From the NCBI RefSeq assembly GCF_014077625.1, contig NZ_JACFXU010000017.1, positions 119,284 through 183,283 on the forward strand: DNA of 64,000 nucleotides, written 5' to 3'. The notes beneath the pieces are model-generated. The model worked only from the letters and a program-made list of their open reading frames with translations, was not told the origin of the DNA and searched no databases. Source of the DNA: Sediminihaliea albiluteola. Lineage in GTDB: Bacteria; Pseudomonadota; Gammaproteobacteria; Pseudomonadales; Halieaceae. Below, one piece after another: positions 62,803 through 64,000 of the stretch (position 1 is the first letter of the stretch; every line of letters begins with the position of its first letter). Position numbers and translations under genes: made by a program.

Positions 62803-63870
62803 GTGACCGAACTCAAAAATGATCGTTTTCTCCGTGCCTTACTCCGCCAGGAGGTAGATCGCACTCCTATCTGGATGATGCGTCAGGCAGGTCGCTACCT
62901 ACCCGAGTATCGCGCTACTCGTAAGCAGGCCGGTTCCTTTCTCGACCTCTGTAAAAATGCAGAGCTCGCCTGTGAAGTAACCATGCAGCCTTTGCGCCGT
63001 TACCCTATGGATGCGGCCATCCTGTTTTCCGACATCCTGACCATTCCCGATGCATTAGGTTTGGGCCTGTACTTTGAAGAGGGTGAAGGGCCGCGTTTTC
63101 GCAAAACTGTGCGCTCTGAGGCAGACCTAGAAGGGCTCAACAGCTTCAAGGCAGCGGATGATCTGTCCTACGTCATGAACGCAGTGAGTACTATTCGCCG
63201 TGAGCTAAATGGCAGCGTTCCTCTGATTGGTTTTTCTGGTAGTCCCTGGACCCTAGCTACTTATATGGTGGAAGGTGGCTCATCGAAGGACTTCCGCCGC
63301 GTCAAGGCTATGGCCTATGACCAGCCAGAGCTTATGCACCGCTTGCTGACCCTATTGGCAGATGCGGTAGCCGACTATCTTATTGAGCAGGTCAAGGCGG
63401 GGGCTCAAGCTCTACAAATCTTTGATACCTGGGGTGGCGCCTTGAGTGCGGCCGGCTATAAAGAGTACTCGCTCAAGTACATGCAGCGAGTGATCTCTCG
63501 TTTGCCTAGCGAGGCCGATGGCCGCAAAGTGCCAGTGATAGTCTTCACTAAGGGTGGTGGCCAGTGGTTGCCAGCCATTGCCGCTTGCGGTGCGCAGTCG
63601 GTAGGTATCGACTGGACCACCGATATTGCTAGCGCTCGGGCGCAAATTGGTGGGCAAGTGTCGCTGCAGGGGAATATGGACCCGTCAATGCTCTACGCTT
63701 CACCAGCTCGTATTCGAGAAGAGGTGGCGACGATTTTAGCGGCTTACGGTCATGGCCCAGGCCATGTGTTCAACTTAGGCCACGGTATTACGCCGGAAGT
63801 GAACCCAGAGCACGTCACAGCCTTTGTTGATGCGGTGCAGGAACTGTCACCCCAATACCACCAAAATTAA
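62803..63870 (+). CDS. hemE: Uroporphyrinogen decarboxylase
   Basis: 355 residues from GTG 62803 ([15 protein letters not shown] follows), which matches the start and length of the Pseudomonas enzyme and has GGGAG five bases upstream; an ATG 12 bases earlier is in frame. Signatures: [17 protein letters not shown] near 22-38 and [17 protein letters not shown]. The catalytic Asp lies in the [15 protein letters not shown] segment. It converts uroporphyrinogen III to coproporphyrinogen III in heme synthesis. Confidence 0.97.
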   Translation: MTELKNDRFLRALLRQEVDRTPIWMMRQAGRYLPEYRATRKQAGSFLDLCKNAELACEVTMQPLRRYPMDAAILFSDILTIPDALGLGLYFEEGEGPRFRKTVRSEADLEGLNSFKAADDLSYVMNAVSTIRRELNGSVPLIGFSGSPWTLATYMVEGGSSKDFRRVKAMAYDQPELMHRLLTLLADAVADYLIEQVKAGAQALQIFDTWGGALSAAGYKEYSLKYMQRVISRLPSEADGRKVPVIVFTKGGGQWLPAIAACGAQSVGIDWTTDIASARAQIGGQVSLQGNMDPSMLYASPARIREEVATILAAYGHGPGHVFNLGHGITPEVNPEHVTAFVDAVQELSPQYHQN

Positions 63871-63891
63871 GCCAGTAAAGCTTATCTTCTT

Positions 63892-63936
63892 AGTCAGCCG
63901 CTGCCTCAGCACCTAGTTGAGGCAGCTTAGCTGACT
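63892..63936. terminator. Large hairpin after hemE
   Basis: CTGCCTCA (63901-63908) pairs with TGAGGCAG (63918-63925), extended by AGTCAGC (63892-63898) pairing with GCTGACT (63930-63936) across a small internal loop. TTTCTGTTT follows on the plus strand, so it can end hemE transcription. It overlaps the end of the leftward frame at the window edge. Confidence 0.65.
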
Positions 63937-64000
63937 TTCTGTTTGGTGCTGGCTTTTTTGTCACTGGAGAAGTTGTGCTCCATCTCTAGTGCGGGTGAGT
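63927..64000 (-). CDS. C-terminal end of an unidentified leftward gene
   Basis: An open frame enters from the right edge and stops at TAA 63929-63927. The visible 24 residues include EMEHNFSSDKKASTKQKVS, a hydrophilic tail plausible as a real C-terminus. Too short to recognise a family. Its stop lies inside the post-hemE hairpin, as is common for convergent genes. Confidence 0.35.
   Translation of the reverse strand, partial: SPALEMEHNFSSDKKASTKQKVS

Overview
This window is a stretch of core chromosome from a gammaproteobacterium. It is densely coded, of moderate GC, and has no insertion sequence, prophage, CRISPR array, rRNA or tRNA that I can see. Gene order follows the Pseudomonas/Cellvibrio side of the class in several blocks: gpmI-envC-ctpA, rhodanese-grxC-secB, ntrBC-glnA/thiI-typA, parC-serB, ubiE-ubiJ-ubiB-hisIE-tatABC, hslVU-SPOR-argS-priA/rpmE, and maeB/ponA/pilMNOPQ-aroKB-gltBD-hemE. 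A marine relative of the Cellvibrionales is my best guess; this rests on gene order and protein similarity recalled by eye, not on a database search.

Left part (1-12.8 kb): a partial RND-efflux adaptor, then a leftward cell-wall and glycolysis cluster (gpmI, envC, ctpA). A rightward thiol/export cluster follows (rhodanese, grxC, secB). Next is a leftward nitrogen-control block: glnA, two DUF4124 envelope proteins, ntrB, ntrC and trmL. Upstream of glnA lie a near-consensus sigma-54 promoter and two NtrC-like sites, so the regulator encoded here probably acts on the promoter encoded here. A perfect 12-bp hairpin just after glnA may separate glnA expression from that of the downstream genes.

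Middle part (12.8-31 kb): thiI, typA and dtd run rightward, convergent with elaA and slyD. parC, an AhpA/YtjB-family membrane protein and serB follow. efp sits next to its modifying ligase epmA. An nhaC antiporter overlaps a hotdog thioesterase by four bases. A PQQ-type sugar dehydrogenase lipoprotein precedes the three-gene proton-pumping transhydrogenase pntAA-pntAB-pntB. The 439-base gap before pntAA holds a perfect 11-bp inverted repeat.

Right part (31-64 kb): an ABC exporter overlaps tatC and ends a long leftward run through tatABC, hisIE, the ubiquinone genes ubiEJB, a DUF971 protein, hslVU, a SPOR protein, argS and priA. To the right are rpmE, malic enzyme, the penicillin-binding protein ponA (leftward), the type IV pilus assembly operon pilMNOPQ, aroK, aroB, glutamate synthase gltBD and hemE. 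The last bases hold the end of an unidentified leftward gene.

Functional links: NtrBC/glnA and gltBD form the GS-GOGAT ammonia-assimilation route; pntAA/AB/B and malic enzyme supply NADPH; envC, ctpA, ponA, the SPOR protein and pilMNOPQ act on the cell envelope. I found no clearly undescribed system. The best leads are the degenerate nucleotide-cyclase-like domain in the AhpA/YtjB-family protein, the inverted repeat upstream of pntAA, the TGCACA repeats between ponA and pilM, and the DUF4124 pair inside the nitrogen block.
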